A stretch of DNA of 9,455 bases from JBDHUX01 sp039809405 (GTDB taxonomy: Bacteria > Patescibacteriota > Gracilibacteria > Absconditabacterales > Absconditicoccaceae). The notes beneath the pieces were generated by a model. The model worked only from the letters and a program-made list of their open reading frames with translations, searched no databases and had not been told where the DNA came from. Positions within the stretch are counted from its first letter, which is position 1. Every line of letters starts with the position of its first letter. Made by a program: the position numbers and the translations under genes. Shown here in pieces: positions 8,121-9,455 of the stretch. The stretch is taken from positions 1-9,455 of the forward strand of contig JBDHUX010000036.1 in assembly GCA_039809405.1 (NCBI GenBank), given 5' to 3'.

Positions 8121-8516
8121 TTAATCCACAAACACATCGTCCCAGCCCTCCTCTATACCGTCAGCGAGCCACTTATGTATAGCATTTTTGGTAGCAAGGA
8201 TGCCTATCACTACCGCCCTTCTCCTTCTAGGAGAAGCTACAAATCACTCATCAGTCATGCTTTTCTCATCCATATTTAATACCGTATCAATATCTTTTCA
8301 TATCACCAACTCAGAGAAGAAACTGCAACTTGCAGTTGTTATCATACTAGGATGACCATCAAAAGACCATCAGATTATCTTCCTATCATCAAATTTGATA
8401 TACACAGTTATATCATCTCCACAGATATGATTTCATACAGAGAAATTAATATCAAAATCTTCCAGCTGTCACATATTTACTGGGTTTTTATAATAAGATG
8501 TAATTATATCCAACAT
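8121..8516 (-). CDS. Divergent NifU/IscU-type Fe-S cluster scaffold protein
   Basis: A 131-residue protein with TGA read as Gly and a TAA stop. The alignment with the NifU N-terminal/IscU/SufU fold is clear by eye: YYKNPVNMG (8-16), GNHICGDDITVYIKFDDRKI (28-47) matching the GNP.CGD...LY...dgkI block, FDGHPSMITTASCSFFSELV (52-71) matching F.G.GC.IS.ASAS...E, GK (73-74), then SPRRRRAVVIGILATKNAI matching R.KC..L...AL..AI. In canonical scaffolds three cysteines bind the cluster. Here the first is kept (Cys32, with Asp34), the second is Ser57, and the third appears to be Arg or Ala in the RRRRAVV run; Cys64 is an extra cysteine a turn away. Cluster assembly may therefore be altered or lost. No cysteine desulfurase is visible nearby. 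ATG 8516 gives the expected N-terminus and lies below a plausible promoter. Confidence 0.8.
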
Positions 8517-8558
8517 AGTGTATGTTCAGTTATCGTTGTTGAAACAATTTTAAATAGG

Positions 8559-8587
8559 ATTATCTATATCAAAAAATTATTTTGCAA
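8559..8587 (-). promoter_or_regulatory. Candidate sigma-70-type promoter for the NifU-like gene
   Basis: On the minus strand TTGCAA (8587-8582), a 17-base spacer and GATAAT (8564-8559) match the consensus at 4/6 and 5/6. Transcription would start near 8552, about 35 bases before the ATG at 8516. It lies in the 99-base gap after the TspO-like gene, so the NifU-like gene could be transcribed independently. Confidence 0.35.
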
Positions 8588-8615
8588 TATTGTAATTATA
8601 TGAAGATAATCAGTA

Positions 8616-9251
8616 TTACTTCCCAAACATAGATACACAAGCTCAACCCAAAGCCCACAAACTCATAATCAATGCATAAGGATTTTTCCGTCTGATCCAA
8701 CTATATATAGTAGTGATGACTCACATAAGTAAACAAATATAAGCCCACCAAGTAGATAGTGCGACATCTGATCGGTATGTGTAAACAACTTGCGATATAC
8801 CTATCACAGTAGTAGCGATACTTATCCATCAGTAGTACAAACCAAATGTAGCCCATCCAAGAGATTTTCTATTGGTTTTGTAGTGATCCAATAATTTCCA
8901 TAGTAACAACATAAATAAAGCTATAAGCACTACAGATAGCACATGTAAATTTTGACCTACTACCACAAGTCGTAGTATGTTGACAATACAAGTAGCCAAA
9001 AACAGTTGCATAGCCATTTTATCATCTTGTTTTGTTTTCTTGTACTTCATAAAAGATACTATCAAATAAGCTCAGACCATGGCAAATATAGTTGCCCAAG
9101 CAACCATAAATGTTAATCACGGAGGCATAAAAGAAAATGGGAAGATATTACCAAGATCAACTATAGATGTACCAAGTTTATCAGTAGCAGAGCTAAGATA
9201 GTTCATATAATACATCACGATTAGAACTACAAACATAACGATATAATGCAT
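8616..9251 (-). CDS. TspO/MBR-like multi-spanning membrane protein
   Basis: A 211-residue, very hydrophobic protein with TGA read as Gly and a TAA stop. Probable membrane segments are near 2-18, 45-66, 80-100, 102-118, 129-152, 166-184 and 190-208. FMPPGLTFMVAWATIFAMVG (41-60) resembles the PPGW.F...W..LY...G hallmark of TspO/MBR proteins, IVNILRLVVVG the helix-3 N..W/R region, and LYYGWISIATTVIGISQ (138-154) the Y.GWI..AT..N segment of the longer tryptophan-rich relatives; ten or so Trp residues occur across the membrane regions. The family binds tetrapyrroles or lipophilic ligands, but no ligand can be assigned here. ATG 9251 is chosen as the first in-frame start; ATG 9236 is possible. There is no Shine-Dalgarno. 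It is followed on the same strand after 99 bases by the NifU-like gene. Family call probable; a generic membrane protein is the alternative. Confidence 0.65.
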
Positions 9252-9289
9252 TTGTGTATTTAGTTATATGATAAATATATTTCAAATAT

Positions 9290-9314
9290 AAATAGACAAA
9301 TCAAATAGACAAAT
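9290..9314. repeat. Two tandem 12-base repeats upstream of the TspO-like gene
   Basis: AAATAGACAAAT occurs at 9290-9301 and 9303-9314, a 13-base period. It sits 38 bases upstream of the TspO-like start, in the 112-base gap before the next gene. A paired regulator site is possible, but two short copies in A/T-rich DNA may be incidental. Confidence 0.5.
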
Positions 9315-9363
9315 AATTAGATAGTATCGAGCCGGTAATAAGTCAATTAGTATACAATTATAA

Positions 9364-9455
9364 CTAAAAAGATTTCACAAATCTAAGATCTCCATTGGTA
9401 AGTAATCTTACATCTTTGATACCGTGTTTTATAGCAATCATCCTTGTTAATCCAA
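9364..9455 (-). CDS. C-terminal fragment of an unrecognised gene
   Basis: The last 29 codons of a frame entering from the right edge and ending with TAG (9366-9364). It reads ...GLTRMIAIKH then GIKDVRLLTNGDLRFVKSF, a well-formed mixed-charge C-terminus with codon use like its neighbours. No TGA falls in this short piece. The family cannot be named from it. The gap 9252-9363 separates it from the TspO-like gene on the same strand. Confidence 0.55.
   Translation of the reverse strand, partial: GLTRMIAIKHGIKDVRLLTNGDLRFVKSF

Noticed and set aside
8300..8460. Apparent frameshift in the NifU-like gene
   Set aside because: My first reading slipped one base at 8400; re-indexing gives a continuous frame with GNHICGDD intact.
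8352..8603. Plus-strand frame of 83 residues
   Set aside because: It is antisense to the NifU-like gene, whose family motifs are clear.
1..9455. Pseudogenes or sequencing errors broken by many stops
   Set aside because: All interruptions are TGA, none are frameshifts, and they fall on glycine positions in otherwise intact motifs.
1..9455. TGA as tryptophan (Mycoplasma-type code 4)
   Set aside because: Trp at TGES, GDPTE or Walker A would destroy these motifs; Gly restores them, and TGG is used normally for Trp.
1..9455. CRISPR array, tRNA/rRNA or mobile element
   Set aside because: I found no regularly spaced repeats, cloverleaf-like segment, transposase motif or terminal inverted repeats in the intergenic stretches, all of which are under 300 bases.

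Overview
The window is an AT-rich stretch of a bacterial genome that reads TGA as glycine (NCBI code 25), not as a stop. Under the standard code every gene here breaks into short pieces. Reading TGA as Gly gives nine continuous genes plus one fragment, and TGA falls on invariant glycines: TGES, PEGL and GDPTE of a P-type ATPase, Walker A of an AAA+ ATPase, the GxGxxG and GGGD loops of thioredoxin reductase, and LEGY and GLPP of MltG. All nine stop codons visible in the window are TAA or TAG. This code is known from Candidatus Absconditabacteria (SR1) and Gracilibacteria (BD1-5/GN02), so the window most likely comes from one of these reduced, probably host-dependent Patescibacteria/CPR lineages. 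The sequence does not show which.

Layout. Positions 1-1272 (minus) hold the N-terminal two fifths or so of a P2-type cation-transporting ATPase that runs off the left edge. It has a perfect consensus promoter, TTGACA-N17-TATAAT. A 266-base divergent intergenic region separates it from a rightward run: a YceD/DUF177-like protein (1539-2024), the endolytic transglycosylase MltG (2074-3096), a possible degenerate actin-fold protein (3117-4133), a thioredoxin reductase (4235-5275), a 94-residue unknown protein (5381-5665) and a single-ring ClpA/B-type AAA+ ATPase (5791-7035). The AAA+ gene converges, with a 10-base gap, on a leftward group: a nucleotidyltransferase-fold protein (7046-8002), a divergent NifU/IscU-like Fe-S scaffold (8121-8516), a TspO/MBR-like membrane protein (8616-9251) and the last 29 codons of an unrecognised gene (9364-9455).

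The products are mostly housekeeping or maintenance functions: ion transport, ribosome maturation, peptidoglycan synthesis, thiol redox, protein remodelling and Fe-S assembly. YceD, MltG and the actin-like protein could form one transcription unit, closed by a 37-base dyad at 4160-4196. No gene start has an obvious Shine-Dalgarno sequence. I see no tRNA, rRNA, CRISPR array, insertion sequence or prophage gene, and no intergenic stretch exceeds 300 bases. I did not find a clearly new multi-gene system. The unusual points are the genetic code, a scaffold protein missing two ligand cysteines, a 30-residue insertion in thioredoxin reductase and the stand-alone D2-type AAA+ ATPase.
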